A stretch of DNA of 64,000 nt from Heracleum sosnowskyi (taxonomy: Eukaryota; Streptophyta; Magnoliopsida; Apiales; Apiaceae): the NCBI GenBank assembly GCA_030848705.1, contig CM061236.1:62825481-62889480 (forward strand). Reading direction: 5' to 3'. Positions 30,656 to 42,650 of the stretch are shown here, piece by piece. The notes under the pieces are model-generated. The model was not told where the DNA came from and ran no database searches. It saw only the letters and a list, made by a program, of their open reading frames with translations. The position numbers were made by a program, and so were the translations under genes. Positions within the stretch are counted from its first letter, which is position 1, and the number at the start of each line of letters is the position of its first letter.

Positions 30656-31594
30656 AACAAAAGAGGTTCCCAAAACAATGTTTTTCCATTTAAATCTGTC
30701 TTTTAAAGAGGATTTAAATGCTCGCTCAACTATCAAAAATATGGGAAATCTGATTTAAGTAACTACTACTCTTTTTAAACTCTCAACTCAAAACTGTCAG
30801 GGGACAAATATTTTCTCGAAGCAATTTAGTTGCTGCAAGTCAAATATTGTGTTACCACCTCAACGATCGAGGGGTAAATTCATGGAACAAGTCGATATCC
30901 ATTAACAAGCAATAGCTTGGGAAATATTGGAGAATCTTCCTTTCCAACCTAGATATAACTACTGAGTGGAGTCGTATCAACAAGTATTACACTTGGGGAA
31001 AGGAAGACGATCTTTACGTTTCAGAGTCATGGATTTCATCTGAACTAGGAGCATGTGTAAGAGGTCGAGTCGCGCCGATCCATCACCTTATTGCCCCAAA
31101 TGGGCCGGGAGATCCAGAAAGGCGGTAGACAATGTCAGGCTGTCGTGATACTTCCATCTACATGTAGAAAAAGTATTTTTGTTGTACAACCTGCTACTGA
31201 TCATAGTAAGGTTGGTACGACGGGCGCGGAGAAGGCTCCAGTATTGGTTCATCATCCATTTTGGATAATTCTGCAACATGTACTGAAAGGGACCAAGGAT
31301 GACACCGTGGTACAGGTTTACCGGTCATGTTGGCAGGGGGTCGAAAAACGTTCAAGATAAAGTTACAATAAATTCATGCAACTCCATCTTTTATGAGTTA
31401 TGACTCTGATAAAACCTGATTAAGGATATATATGCATAAGTGGATTTTGGGTTACGAAAATATTCCATTAATTTTCCTCGTAACTTCATCCTTTACGCTA
31501 TACTAGTTTCTTATCTGTTGAAGGCATAACATGTGACTGCAATATATCTTTGAATTGTTATATTTTGGTAATCTGTTATAAGTTATTTTTGGTG

Positions 31595-31650
31595 GGCTCT
31601 ATTGCTCACCCTTGCTTTATTTATTTATATCACAACAACAACTAGAGCAG
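31595..31650 (+). promoter_or_regulatory. Putative core promoter of F LTR
   Basis: A block GCTCACCCTTGCTTTATTT followed by a TTATTTATATC TATA-like run (31619-31631) precedes an A/C-rich leader CACAACAACAACTAG and an ATG at 31651. Equivalent blocks are seen in the LTRs of C (3255-3310, 47245-47300) and H (56160-56210, 63836-63885) on the minus strand, which supports a shared promoter. Confidence 0.55.
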
Positions 31651-31734
31651 ATGGCCCGGTTCAAGCGCACTCTGCGCAAGCGAGTGGCAGTCGTCAGAGA
31701 TTTACCCGCTGAGGTCGTAGCCGCCATAGCTGAG
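31651..31734 (+). CDS. Candidate first exon of a spliced leader gene in F (within the 5' LTR)
   Basis: 28 codons from ATG 31651, basic N-terminus (MARFKRTLRKRVAVVRDL) then an Ala/Val-rich segment. It ends GCTGAG followed by GTAGTA, a consensus-like 5' splice site at 31734/31735. Joining to the acceptor before 32203 is phase 0 and keeps the frame open into the acidic ORF that lacks its own ATG. The 84 bases are also present in the 3' LTR (from about 41847, one substitution). Splicing is inference from sequence. Confidence 0.45.
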
Positions 31735-32202
31735 GTAGTAGTAATCAGTAGCTTAGGCTACAGCTTTTGTTTCAGACTTATTTATATTTATGATTAATGT
31801 AATCAACGGCAAGAACCTTTAAATGCTCTGTAATCTTTTGGGTTTTTAATAACTTATAACTTGTGGATCCTATGGCTAGATACTTATTTCAATTTCATCT
31901 CTGGGACTATAACTAGTGAGTGTGTATGGTGATGTATTGTGGGGTCACAACATGTAGTTTAATTGTTTTGATTCAAGTGCAAGTATTATTGATGGGAATT
32001 GAGACCGTAACGACCGGATCCCCGACCCCGGATCTGGGGATGTTACAGAAATGGTATCAGAGAGTTAGAGTTATAAACCCCAGAGATGATGCGACGTTAC
32101 AATAAAAATTCACTAAGATAATAAGAACTCTTGCCAAGTTCGATTAAAACCCTTATGGGAACTTTAATATCATGATAGTAACATAAGTTCGTTATTGTGT
32201 AG
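31735..32202 (+). other. Candidate intron spanning F U5, LTR end and primer-binding site
   Basis: 468 bases starting GTAGTA and ending TTATTGTGTAG. If removed, the transcript would lose the PBS and so could not be reverse transcribed, making it a pure mRNA. AT content is higher than in the flanking exons. Confidence 0.4.
32052..32062 (+). other. Primer-binding site, element F
   Basis: TGGTATCAGAG four bases after the LTR end TTACA, complementary to initiator tRNA-Met. Confidence 0.93.
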
Positions 32203-32910
32203 GCGAGCGACATCTCTGACCCTGAGGCTTACGAGAGACAACATGATGAGGACTTGCTTCAGACTACAGATCCATACTTTGAGGGTGTTGGGGAGGAGGA
32301 CCCAGAGGAGGACCCAGAGGAGGACCCGGAGGAGGTCCAGGCGGATGCGGACACCGAGGTTGTTGAGGATTCTGATGATGAGGATCCCGAGGAGGACCCG
32401 ACCCTAGCTGATACTGAGGATATGGAGGGGGATGCTGAGGACCAGACTCCACTTCCTATCGAGAGAGCCCCTACCCCTCCACCACTGCCTTTGAGCCCTT
32501 CCCCTGATGAGTTCGAGGAGCTTACCCCTGAGCCACAGCAGGCAGAGGATGCACCACCAGCTGACCCGGTTACCCCACCCCCTGTTCCGTTGGAGGGGAT
32601 ACCAGTATGTGTGCATAACTGGACCGTGAATAGAGTTCAGTCAGATTTGATAGCGGCTGAGGCTAGGTTGGCAGAGTCAAGGATGCAGCTAGCAGCGGAG
32701 AGAGATGCCAGGATGGTACGCCAAGGCGGCGGGAGGTCTGTGCCCCCTCGGGCTGGCCGGAGGGCGATGACTCGCATTGAGCTGAGGGCACAGATGAGGA
32801 TTCGAGCTTTGCCTACTGATGGCGATGGCAGGGTATCCAGGGTTGATGCTGAGGAGATTTTCCGCTTAGCCATGGCGAGGGTGAGGGCATGGCGCCGTAC
32901 CAGTGGCTGA
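32203..32910 (+). CDS. Acidic/proline-rich leader ORF upstream of gag in F (candidate exon 2)
   Basis: Open from 32203 (just after an in-frame TAG at 32200-32202) to TGA 32908-32910, 235 residues. There is no ATG until ~32419, which is why a spliced start in the LTR is attractive. Composition is striking against the AT-rich surroundings: GC-rich, with EEDPEEDPEEDPEE repeats, then a Pro-rich belt (APTPPPLPLSPSPDE, VTPPPVPLEG), an Ala/Glu/Arg helix likely to form a coiled coil (AAEARLAESRMQLAAERD) and a basic C-terminus (RAWRRTSG). No known domain recognised. It lies between PBS and gag, a position where some plant Gypsy elements carry an extra ORF. Function unknown. Confidence 0.6.
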   Translation, partial: ASDISDPEAYERQHDEDLLQTTDPYFEGVGEEDPEEDPEEDPEEVQADADTEVVEDSDDEDPEEDPTLADTEDMEGDAEDQTPLPIERAPTPPPLPLSPSPDEFEELTPEPQQAEDAPPADPVTPPPVPLEGIPVCVHNWTVNRVQSDLIAAEARLAESRMQLAAERDARMVRQGGGRSVPPRAGRRAMTRIELRAQMRIRALPTDGDGRVSRVDAEEIFRLAMARVRAWRRTSG

Positions 32911-33312
32911 TTTCAGAGTTGGTGATGTAGTAGTCTAGTCTTCTAGTCACGTACGGACGTAGTAGTGCCGGCTTTTGGTGGGATTGTTCCATTGTATATT
33001 TTATCCCTTTTTCCGACTAGAAGGATAGACCATGTATTTCACTTTTGACTAGATGATGTTAGGACGGTTGTACTTGTAAACTGTCGATGTCGACTCAGAC
33101 TTTGTATCTTTGGTACCATGTATATATTTGTTTCCTTTCAGTTGAATTCAGTACTGTTGTGACGAGATCACAAGTTTATTATACTGTTGTCTGCACCGTA
33201 CGATTAAATTGCGATAAAATATAAAACTGCGGAAGTCTACTTCCAATTATGTAACGACTGTATTTGTAACCCAGTGAACGAGCCTAATGTGAATTTTCCA
33301 AATTTCAGTAAG
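32911..33312 (+). other. Spacer between leader ORF and gag of F
   Basis: About 400 bp without a credible gene. Two good 3' splice-site candidates precede gag: TTTGTTTCCTTTCAG ending at 33141, and TTCCAAATTTCAG ending at 33308, four bases before the gag ATG. Splicing from the LTR donor to either would deliver gag as the first ORF. Confidence 0.5.
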
Positions 33313-34525
33313 ATGCCTCCACGAAGAGTGGGAACTAGGGCTAATCCCCCTGAATCTGATGATCAAGAAAGCCATAATCAAAATAGGGAAGACCCTGAGT
33401 ATAATGAAGAAATGGATGAGGATTATAATGAACAGGACGACTCCCAGTATGGGGAGGCAGATGAATCCTTTTTCACTGCGGACATTGAGAATGAAGAAGA
33501 GGAAGTTGAAGCGGAACAAGGAGAAGGGGACCAGGGTGGAGACCCCATGGGTCAGTTCATGCATGAATCTACTCAGGCAAAATTTGGACCGTTATCCCCA
33601 ACCACCCCAAGGAAACAACAATACCATAGCGAACTCGTTCAGGGCATTTAAGTCACTCAAGCCCCCAGAATTCCAAGGATCGGCTGACCCAGTGGAGGCA
33701 AGAGCCTGGATAAAGGAAATGGAAAAGTCCTTTGAGATCTTAAGCATTGAGGAGGCACAGAAGACTGTTTTTGCCACTTACCTACTAAAGGGAGAGGCCA
33801 ACTATTGGTGGGAGGCCAAGAAGAACATGGAGACGGATATTATCGTGACTTGGGAAAGATTCAAGCAATTGTTTCTAGAAAAGTATTTCCCAAGGTTTAT
33901 GAAGACTCAGATGGAGCTTAAGTTTTTGGAACTGAAACAGAATAATCTAACGGTGGCTGAATATAAGGCAAAATTTACCGAACTATCACGGTTTGTGCCA
34001 GAGTTTGTAGATACCGAAGAAAAGAAAGCTAATAGGTTTCAACAAGGGTTAAAACAATGGATTCAGAATCGTGTGGCAGTCTTGGAAATTTCAGACTACG
34101 CCACGTTAGTGCAAAAGGCTTCGATTGTGGAAGCAGGGAGTGATCAGATGCAGAGAGAAAGAGAGAAAGGAGGAACAAAAAGGAAACATGCAAGTATGGG
34201 TGGAGGTTCGGCAGGAAGACACACCCCAAATAGGTTTAACCGAGGAGCAGCCTCCCTACCTGAAAGGAATACGGGTTTCAAGCGAACCGTAAGCTCAAGC
34301 GTGAACCAGGGCGGCAACCCATCAGGAGTGTCCCACTCGTACCAATCTCGACCTCCATTACCAGTATGTACAACTTGTAGGAAGAGACATCTTGGGGTGT
34401 GCAACCAGACTTAGATAACCTGTTACAAGTGTGGGCGAAGGGGCCATTATGCTACCAATTGTACCGCAGTTAAACCTAGTGTCAGCCAAGGCCTCACTTG
34501 TTTTTAGTGTGGACGTCAAGGTCAT
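33313..34525 (+). pseudogene. gag: Gypsy gag of element F, broken by a frameshift and two stops
   Basis: ATG 33313 opens an acidic N-terminal region (~85 codons). Around 33560-33600 the coding frame shifts from frame 1 to frame 2, consistent with a one-base indel. The capsid domain follows (SLKPPEFQGSADPVEARAW, ANYWWEAKKN, FKQLFLEKYFP, LKQNNLTVAEYKAKF). An in-frame TAG at 34412-34414 precedes the first CCHC knuckle (CYKCGRRGHYATNC); a second TAG at 34505-34507 falls within the second knuckle, whose last Cys is replaced by Tyr (HMKKDY). Both stops are followed by continuing homology in the same frame, so they are recent lesions. Confidence 0.9.
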
Positions 34526-37500
34526 ATGAAGAAGGATTACCCCACGAACCGACCCACAGCATCAGGGGCCAGAAAAGCTGCCTCTAACAAACCACCAGCT
34601 GCTAGGACTTTCAACATGACAGTGCAGGATGCCGTGAGGAACACGGATGTGATAGCAGGTACCTTTTCTCTGAATTCAGTTAGCGCAAATGTTTTATTTG
34701 ATTCTGGAGCAACTAAGTCTTTTATATCGAGGGATTTTGCGCATAGATTGAAACTTAAATCCCAACCATTAAAGGATTCCCTACAAGTAGAGATAGCTAA
34801 CCACGAAATAGTCCCAGTTCATCAGATGCACCCAAACTGCAAATTGGAAATAGGGGAACAGTCTTTTTGTGTGGATTTGATTCCTTTTAAATTAGGAGAA
34901 TTTGATGTCATTTTGGGGATGGATTGGTTGTCTCGCAATAACGCGCAGATAGATTGTAAAGGGAAAAAGGTTAGATTAAATACCCCAGGAAAGAAGGAAA
35001 TAGTGTTTAAGGGAATGAAACAGACACAGAAATTTCTAACCATGGCGCAGACCAAAAGATTGTTACGACAGGGAAATGAGGCTTACTTAGCATATGTTGT
35101 AGACACCCAGAAAGAGGTGCCTAGGTTACAGGACATTCCAGTAGTCAATGAGTTCGAAGATGTGTTTCCACAAGATCTCCCAGGATTACCACCCGATAGG
35201 GTAATTGAGTTTGCTATTGAATTAGCCCCGGGGACGGCGCCAGTTTCGAAGGCCCCGTACCGGTTAGCCCCAGTAGAAATGAAAGAGCTAGCTACCCAGT
35301 TAAAAGAACTGTTGGAGAAGGGTATGATAAGACCCAGTGTGTCGCCGTGGGGGGCACCAGTGTTGTTTGTTAAGAAGAAAGATGGGAGTATGAGGTTATG
35401 CATCGACTACCGAGAATTGAACAAACTAACCATAAAGAATAAGTACCCATTACCCAGAATAGACGATTTGTTCAACCAGCTAAAGGATGCTGTGTACTTC
35501 TCTAAAATTGACCTGAGAACTGGATATCACCAATTAAAGATTAAACCCGAAGATATCCCAAAGACTGCATTCTGTACTAGATATGGACATTATGAGTTCT
35601 TGGTGATGTCGTTTGGATTGACCAATGCCCCAGCAGCTTTCATGGATTTAATGAATAGGGTGTTCAAGAAGTATTTGGACGAGTTTGTTATAGTTTTTAT
35701 CGATGATATTCTTATCTACTCAAAGACAGAGGCAGAACATGCAGAACATTTGAGGATAGCCCTAGGGATACTCAGGAAGGAACAATTGTATGCCAAATTC
35801 GCGAAGTGTGAATTCTGGCGAAATGAGGTTCAGTTTTTAGGACACGTGATTAATAAGGATGGAGTGTTGGTTGACCCCTCCAAGATAGAGGCAGTTTCAA
35901 ATTGGGAACGACCAACCACACCAACAGAGGTAAGGAGTTTCATAGGATTAGCAGGGTATTATAGAAGATTCGTCAAGGGTTTTGCGAAAATCGCAGCCCC
36001 GTTAACCCGACTTACCCGAAAAACTGAGAAATTTGAATGGACGGAAAAATGCGAGAAGAGTTTCCAAGAGTTAAAGAAGAGGTTGGTAACTGCCCCTGTG
36101 TTGGCATTGCCAGATGGAAAAGGAGATTTTGTGATTTACAGTGATGCTTCGCATAAGGGATTAGGGTGCGTGCTAATGCAACACGGTAAAGTAATCGCGT
36201 ATGCATCGAGACAATTGAAGGAATATGAGATTTGATATCCTACTCATGATTTAGAATTAGCAGCTGTAGTTTTCGCTTTAAAGATTTGGAGGCACTAGTT
36301 GTATGGAGAGAAGTGCGAGATTTACACTGACCATAAGAGCCTCAAGTACATTTTTACCCAGAAGGAGCTCAACATGCGCCAGAGAAGATGGTTAGAGCTG
36401 ATCAAGGATTATGACTGTGAAATTCTTTATCACCCAGGGAAAGCCAATGTGGTGGCTGATGCCCTTAGTAGGAAGGAGAAACTCAAGATGATAATGTCAT
36501 CAGAAGAGATGACTAGAGAATTTGAAAAGATGGAAATAGAAGTGAAGGTGACCGGAGTCGGTGCTGAAAAGCTGTTTGAGATTTCCTTGCAGCTAGAGTT
36601 GTTAGAAAAGATAAGAAGGTGTCAAGAAAGAATGATAAGTGAAGACATGCAATCAATGACCGGAGAATAGATCCACACTGTCAAGGATGATAAAGGAATA
36701 AGGAGGTATACTTACCGAATTTGGGTTCCGAATGTTCGAGAACTGAAAGACGAGATTTTACACGAGAGTCACAGTTCTAGGTATTCAATCCACCCAGGAA
36801 GAACCAAGATGTATGGAGATTTGAAAGAATACTACTGGTGGCCTAACATGAAAAAGGATGTAGCAGAGTGGGTAAGCAGATGCTTGACCTGCCAACGAGT
36901 GAAGGCGGAACACCAGAGGCCCAGTGGACTGTTGCGACCCCTAGAGATTCCCGAATGGAAATGGGAACACCTAGACATGGACTTTGTAGTAGGTTTACCA
37001 AGGACCAAGGCCAATCACGATGCCATATGGGTAATCATAGACCGATTAACGAAGTCAGCACACTTCCTTCCGATCAACGAAAGGTACACTGTCGACAGAC
37101 TAGTGGATATCTACTTGAAAGAGATAGTGGCGCGACATGGAGTCCCAGTCGCCATAGTATCTGACCGAGATCCCAGATTTAACTCCAGATTCTGGAGGAG
37201 CTTCCAGGAATGTGTAGGAACCCGGCTGAACATGAGTACTGCCTATCACCCCCAAACGGACGGGCAAAGTGAAAGGACCATCCAAACACTAGAGGATATG
37301 TTAAGGGTCTGTGCTATAGACTTTAAAGGGAATTGGGATGATCACCTTCCACTGATCGAGTTTTCCTACAACAATAGTTTTCATTCAAGTATAGGAATGC
37401 CGCCTTACGAGGCCCTTTATGGAAGAAGATGTCGATCCCCCTTGTATTGGGATGAAGTTGGGGAGCGAAAGATGCTTGGACCCGAAGTGGTCCAACGGAC

Positions 37501-38020
37501 TAAGGACATAGTAGATCTAATCAGAGGGTGGCTGGTAGCAGCCCAAGATAGACAAAAGAAGTATGCGGATTTAGCCCGTAAGGACAAGGAATATGAAGTG
37601 GGAGACCTAGTGCTCTTAAAGGTATCTCCTTGGAAAGGGTTGATGAGGTTCGGAAAGAATGGAAAACTGAGTCCTAGATATATTGGACCATTTGAGATCT
37701 TAAGGCGTATTGGGAACTTAGCATATGAGCTAGCATTACCCCCAAACCTGCAACAAGTGCACAACGTGTTTCATGTGTCAATGCTGAGGAAGTACAACCC
37801 GGATGCTAAGCACATAGTGGAATACGAACACGTGGACATGCAGCCAGACCTAACCTATGTGGAGCAACCAGTGGAAATCATAGATCAAAAGGAACATGTG
37901 CTCTGAAACAAGGTCATCAAGCTAGTCAGAGTTTTGTGGCAAAATCATAATGTGGAAGAATCAACTTGGGAGCTAGAAAGCGAAATGCTGGAAAGATATC
38001 CCCATTTGTTTTCAGAGTGA
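34526..38020 (+). pseudogene. pol: Gypsy pol of element F (protease-RT-RNase H-integrase-chromodomain-like tail), four stops
   Basis: One frame runs to TGA 38018-38020. Protease has LFDSGATKSFIS (~34695). RT has LCIDYRELNKLT, KIDLRTGYHQL, SFGLTNAPAAF and the catalytic FIDDILIYS (~35697). RNase H has IYSDASHKGLG and the later DHKSLKYIF. The integrase HHCC finger ends CLTCQRVK; the core has HLDMDFVVGLP, SDRDPRFNS and a TDGQSERTIQ block. After it come NVFHVSMLRKY and a chromodomain-like end (EESTWELESEM). Premature stops: TGA 36233, TAG 36296, TAG 36668, TGA 37904. Catalytic residues on either side are intact. Breaks at 36233 and 36296 fall inside RNase H. Confidence 0.94.
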
Positions 38021-38036
38021 TTCCGGGGCGGAATCC

Positions 38037-38053
38037 TTTTAAGGAGGGGAGAC
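38037..38053 (+). other. Polypurine tract of element F
   Basis: TTTTAAGGAGGGGAGAC directly before the 3' LTR; primes plus-strand DNA. The same sequence borders LTRs C1 and C2. Confidence 0.9.
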
Positions 38054-41000
38054 TGTAAGACCCCAGATTTTGGGTAGAATTAAAAACTTTTACTTTATGT
38101 TGATGTATGTACAAATAGTAGTAATGAATTGAGAATCAAGTTATGAAATGAATATGGATTCCCGTTTTCAAGTATTCTGTGAATAGTGAGAATGGACTGA
38201 CCATTTAGATAAGAATAATCTCTCTGGAAAATAAGAATATAACACCCCAAGGAAGAAAAGTATTTTATGTCATCCAAATCGATATCTGGTATGCATCCGA
38301 CAACTCCGTAAACAAGATAGCGTAAGCCCGAGAAAGCTCTAGAACATTGTCTAAGTACAAGAAATAAAGAGGAAATAAAACAGGAATAGTGGAACGGATA
38401 ATGATCCAAATGATTATGGATGAATAGTGACTTTTGTTAAAAAACCACTGATGAATAGTAATTTTTTTTATTTAAAAAGTTTTTCAGACCACCCTATATA
38501 CGGGATGATATAATGAACTTTCAAAGCTGTATTAGTGATCTACGATGAAAATAAAGGAATGCAAAAGTTGTCAGAATCGGAAAAATAGCATTTCCGTTTT
38601 CTCCGAAATTTCACCAATAACGGACGGATTAATTATTATTTGAGAATATTTGAGAATTTAAATTATCAATTCCATGGATATGGATTTAATAAAAGAATTA
38701 GTAATATTAAGAACGATTACGGTAAACTACTTCGATAGAACACTTAAGAAACCCTGCGAACATTTTACGAGATTAAACGGAGACGGAACAACGAGACATT
38801 TACAGGATTAAATATAGACATGGAAGTAACATGTAACAAGAGTAATTCGAGGAATGCGACATTTGGATCATCCATGTGAAAGGAAACGAATCAGTAAAGC
38901 AAACCAGTAAAGTAGCTTTATCCCAACCAGTGCATGTGTGACAAGTGTCACAAGATGAAGGCATTTGGGCTATGACTCACCAATGTTTGACCAACAAAAT
39001 ACAAGATATCTCATCAAAAGTAATAAAACAAGAAAATCAAAGAAAACACTTTGGAAAAGCCAAGAAACTTTCGGCCAAAAACTTGGAAATCTCAAGATCA
39101 TCTTCCACTTATCCATAATTCATGTTCTTGGATTCAAAACCTTCCTAATCCCTAAACCAAGGTAATCTCTTAATCTTAGCATCATCCATGGAGTGTATCA
39201 TGCTTAAATCCTAGGTCAAAGATGAACATGAATAGTGATTTTCAAGAACTAACTTTGGTTTCTTGATTTCTTTTGTTGATTCAAGCTATCTTAAGGTTAT
39301 ACAAAGGCTATACAAGGATTATTAGGCTCTTATACACTCCAAGGAAGGTATAAAACTCTTGAACCCTTAGTTATAATTTGATTTATATGGTTAGTTTTAA
39401 GGATAGTTTAGTTGGTATGATCATAGGGATGATCGAGTGGTTTTGACAAATGTTTGATGAGAGTTTGATGTTGTTTGGATGATAAACAAGTAGGTGTTAG
39501 TTTTGACTGATTGGGGATGATTATGGATTAGTATTGATGTTAAAGATTTGACTTGGTGAATTGGATTGGTTGTGTATATAAAGTTTATGATTAAACTTTG
39601 GAATCGTTGAAACATAGCCGTTATAATGCCCGATTTTCCTTAACCATTGTTTTGTCTATGATGTTCGGACATAAGAACTTCTGTCCAGAGTCACCACTGC
39701 CTAGTATAGTGTAGGTCTTGTTTCAAGGTTCGTTTCGATTTAAAGATCATGTGATTCCGAATTACGGTTTAGGAGAAACAAGTAATTTAGTAAAGGATGT
39801 TTCGAGAAACCGAACTATACCACTTAGCCAACTTTGAGGCAATGATCAAACCCCTTAAGTGACTAATTAGAATATGAAACTTTGTGTTAGCATACTAGGT
39901 ATGTTTAGGAAGACCCTCGAGAAGGTTTCGTGTTAAAAGGATTTAATCTCTATTTTATAGAAATGTTCGAGTCGAGGGGGCGCAAGAGGATTCTTAAGTA
40001 GTTAACTAGAAACCATGTTTTAGTTTAAGTAAAGTACATACTTAGTTTCGTGCAAGTACTTAAGTGATTAACCTTGGATATTTTGACTATGTATAGATCG
40101 CCGGATTGACTCGAGGCGCACTACCCCTACCTCACCACCAGGCAAGTTTTCAAAACCTATATTACTGTTGTTGTGATAATAACTGTTTTCAATTATGATA
40201 TGCGATTGCGATATATATAAATTGCATACTTGTTTTCGATTTGCTATGTACAGCAATGCTTGAGGTTATGACTTGAAGTTGGGGCTTATAAGTTAGATAT
40301 GGGATATCAGCTATAAGCCAGGATTTTATATTTGCCCTAGGATAAGGGCGTGTGATTTTCTTGAAAGATCCGATGTGATTATATTTTGTATATGATAAAG
40401 GTTGTTTTCCGATAAAGATATCGGGTAACCGTTATTCGAGGATTAATTATTTTTATTTAAGAATATTATTTATTAATATTCATTTGAGGATTATCGACTT
40501 ACAAAACATTATTTATATTCATTTGATGATATTGACTTTAAGAATATTATCGTATATATTCATCTGGGGATTATGTGATGAATAGTATGTTTGAATATTC
40601 ATTTGAAAGTTATTTAATTATTTAATGAATATTACTTTTGGATATTCATTTGAGATTGATTATTTAATGAATATTATTTTCGAATATTCAAATGAGATTT
40701 ACTAATTAAGGAATATTATTTCAGATATTCATTTAAGGTTTACTTAATCGAAGAATATTATTGTGAATATTATTTGAGGATTATTTATTTAATGAATATT
40801 ATTTTCAAATATTCATTTAAGATTTACTTATTTAATAAATATTATTAAGTATTTGTAAAACAAAAGAGGTTCCCAAAACAATGTTTTCCATTTAAATCTG
40901 TCTTTTAAAGAGGATTTAAATGCTCGCTCAACTATCAAAAATATGGGAAACCTGATTTAAGTAACTACTACTCTTTTTAAACTCTCAACTCAAAACTGTC

Positions 41001-42243
41001 AGGGGACAAATATTTTCTCGAAGCAATTTAGTTGCTGCAAGTCAAATATTGTGTTACCATCTCAACGATCGAGGGGTAAATTCATGGAACAAGTCGATAT
41101 CCATTAACAAGCAATAGCTTGGGAAATATTGGAGAATCTTCCTTTCCAACCTAGATATAACTACTGAGTGGAGTCGTATCAACAAGTATTACACTTGGGG
41201 AAAGGAAGACGATCTTTACGTTTCAGAGTCATGGATTTCATCTGAACTAGGAGCATGTGTAAGAGGTCGAGTCGCGCCGATCCATCACCTTATTACCCCA
41301 AATGGGCCGGGAGATCCAGAAAGGCGGTAGACAGGCTGTCGTGATACTTCCATCTACATGTAGAAAACGTATTTTTGTTGTACAACCTGCTACTGATCAT
41401 AGTAAGGTTGGTACGACGGGCGCGGAGAAGGCTCCAGTATTGGTTCATCATCCATTTTGGATAATTCTGCAACATGTACTGAAAGGGACCAAGGATGACA
41501 CCGTGGTACAGGTTTACCGGTCATGTTGGCAGGGGGTCGAAAAACGTTCAAGATAAAGTTACAATAAATTCATGCAACTCCATCTTTTATGAGTTATGAC
41601 TCTGATAAAACCTGATTAAGGATATATATGCATAAGTGGATTTTGGGTTACGAAAATATTCCATTAATTTTCCTCGTAACTTCATCCTTTACGCTATACT
41701 AGTTTCTTATCTGTTGAAGGCATAACATGTGACTGCAATATATCTTTGAATTGTTATATTTTGGTAATCTGTTATAAGTTATTTTTGGTGGGCTCTATTG
41801 CTCACCCTTGCTTTATTTATTTATATCACAACAACAACTAGAGCAGATGGCCCGGTTCAAGCGCACTCTGCGCAAGCGAGTGGCAGTCGTCAGAGATTTA
41901 CCCGTTGAGGTCGTAGCCGCCATAGCTGAGGTAGTAGTAATCAGTAACTTAGGCTACAGCTTTTGTTTCAGACTTATTTATATTTATGATTAATGTAATC
42001 AACGGTAAGAACCTTTAAATGCTCTGTAATCTTTTGGGTTTGTAATAACTTATTACTTGTGGATCCTATGGCTAGATACTTATTTCAATTTCATCTCTGG
42101 GACTATAACTAGTGAGTGTGTATGGTGATGTATTGTGGGGTCACAGCATGTAGTTTAATTGTTTTGATTCAAGTGCAAGTATTATTGATGGGAATTGAGA
42201 CCGTAACGACCGGATCCCCGACCCCGGATCTAGGGCTGTTACA
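38054..42243 (+). repeat. 3' LTR of element F
   Basis: 4190 bp, about 99% identical to the 5' LTR, with a 6-base gap near 41331 and single-base length changes in homopolymers. Ends GGGCTGTTACA, then the duplication GATTC. Confidence 0.94.
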
Positions 42244-42302
42244 GATTCCGTCCCGGAATCAACTTAGGAATAACTGGGGGTACTTCTCTTCCATTGCACT
42301 TT

Positions 42303-42650
42303 CTAACTCCCAGGTGGATTCTTCCACCTCTTGATTTTCCACAATCCTTTCACCAGCTTGTCAACCTCGTCACTTAGCACTTGCTCTTTTCTATCCGTGA
42401 TTTCCACAGGTTGTTCTTTGTAAGTCAGACTAGGTTGTATACCTACCTGCTCGTACTCTACATATGCCGGGCATCTACTAACATAACATTGACACATGAA
42501 CCCCGTTATGACCATTCTACAAGTTTGGGGGGGGGGGGGGGGTAAGGCTGGCTCGTAGGCCACCTTCCTGACGCGTTTTAAAATCTCAGATGGCCCAATG
42601 AATCTCGGGCTCACTTCCCTTTCTTTCCAAATCTCATTAATTCTTTCCAT
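42303..42650 (-). pseudogene. Integrase C-terminus/chromodomain remnant, internal region 1
   Basis: A 115-codon frame with RFIGPSEILKRVRKVAYEPALP and YEQVGIQPSLTYKEQPVEI, which parallels the tail of element F's integrase (IGPFEILRRIGNLAYELALP). The poly-G run at 42527-42542 encodes PPPPP where F has PPN. Start Met is not native; this is a fragment. Confidence 0.8.

Larger units (their letters stand above)
27852..32047 (+). repeat. 5' LTR of element F
   Basis: Bounded TGTAAGACCCC...GATGTTACA. U3 holds two long stretches that resemble LTRs of family C in opposite orientation, an AT-rich array at 30230-30655, and a promoter-like block at ~31595-31650. The 3' end has an inverted CCCC...GGGG hairpin (32022-32040) shared with families C and H. 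ORFs at 27893-28207 and similar are repeated in the other LTR and show no domain. Confidence 0.94.
27852..42243 (+). mobile_element. Element F: Tekay/Del-like Gypsy chromovirus with long LTRs
   Basis: LTRs 27852-32047 (4196 bp) and 38054-42243 (4190 bp), target duplication GATTC, initiator-Met PBS, a leader ORF, gag, protease, RT, RNase H, integrase with a chromodomain-like tail, and PPT. About 35 substitutions separate the LTRs by eye (~0.8%), plus small indels. Gag-pol carries one frameshift and six in-frame stops, so this copy is not autonomous. LTR length, gene order and motif wording fit the Tekay (Del) chromovirus lineage. Confidence 0.95.
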
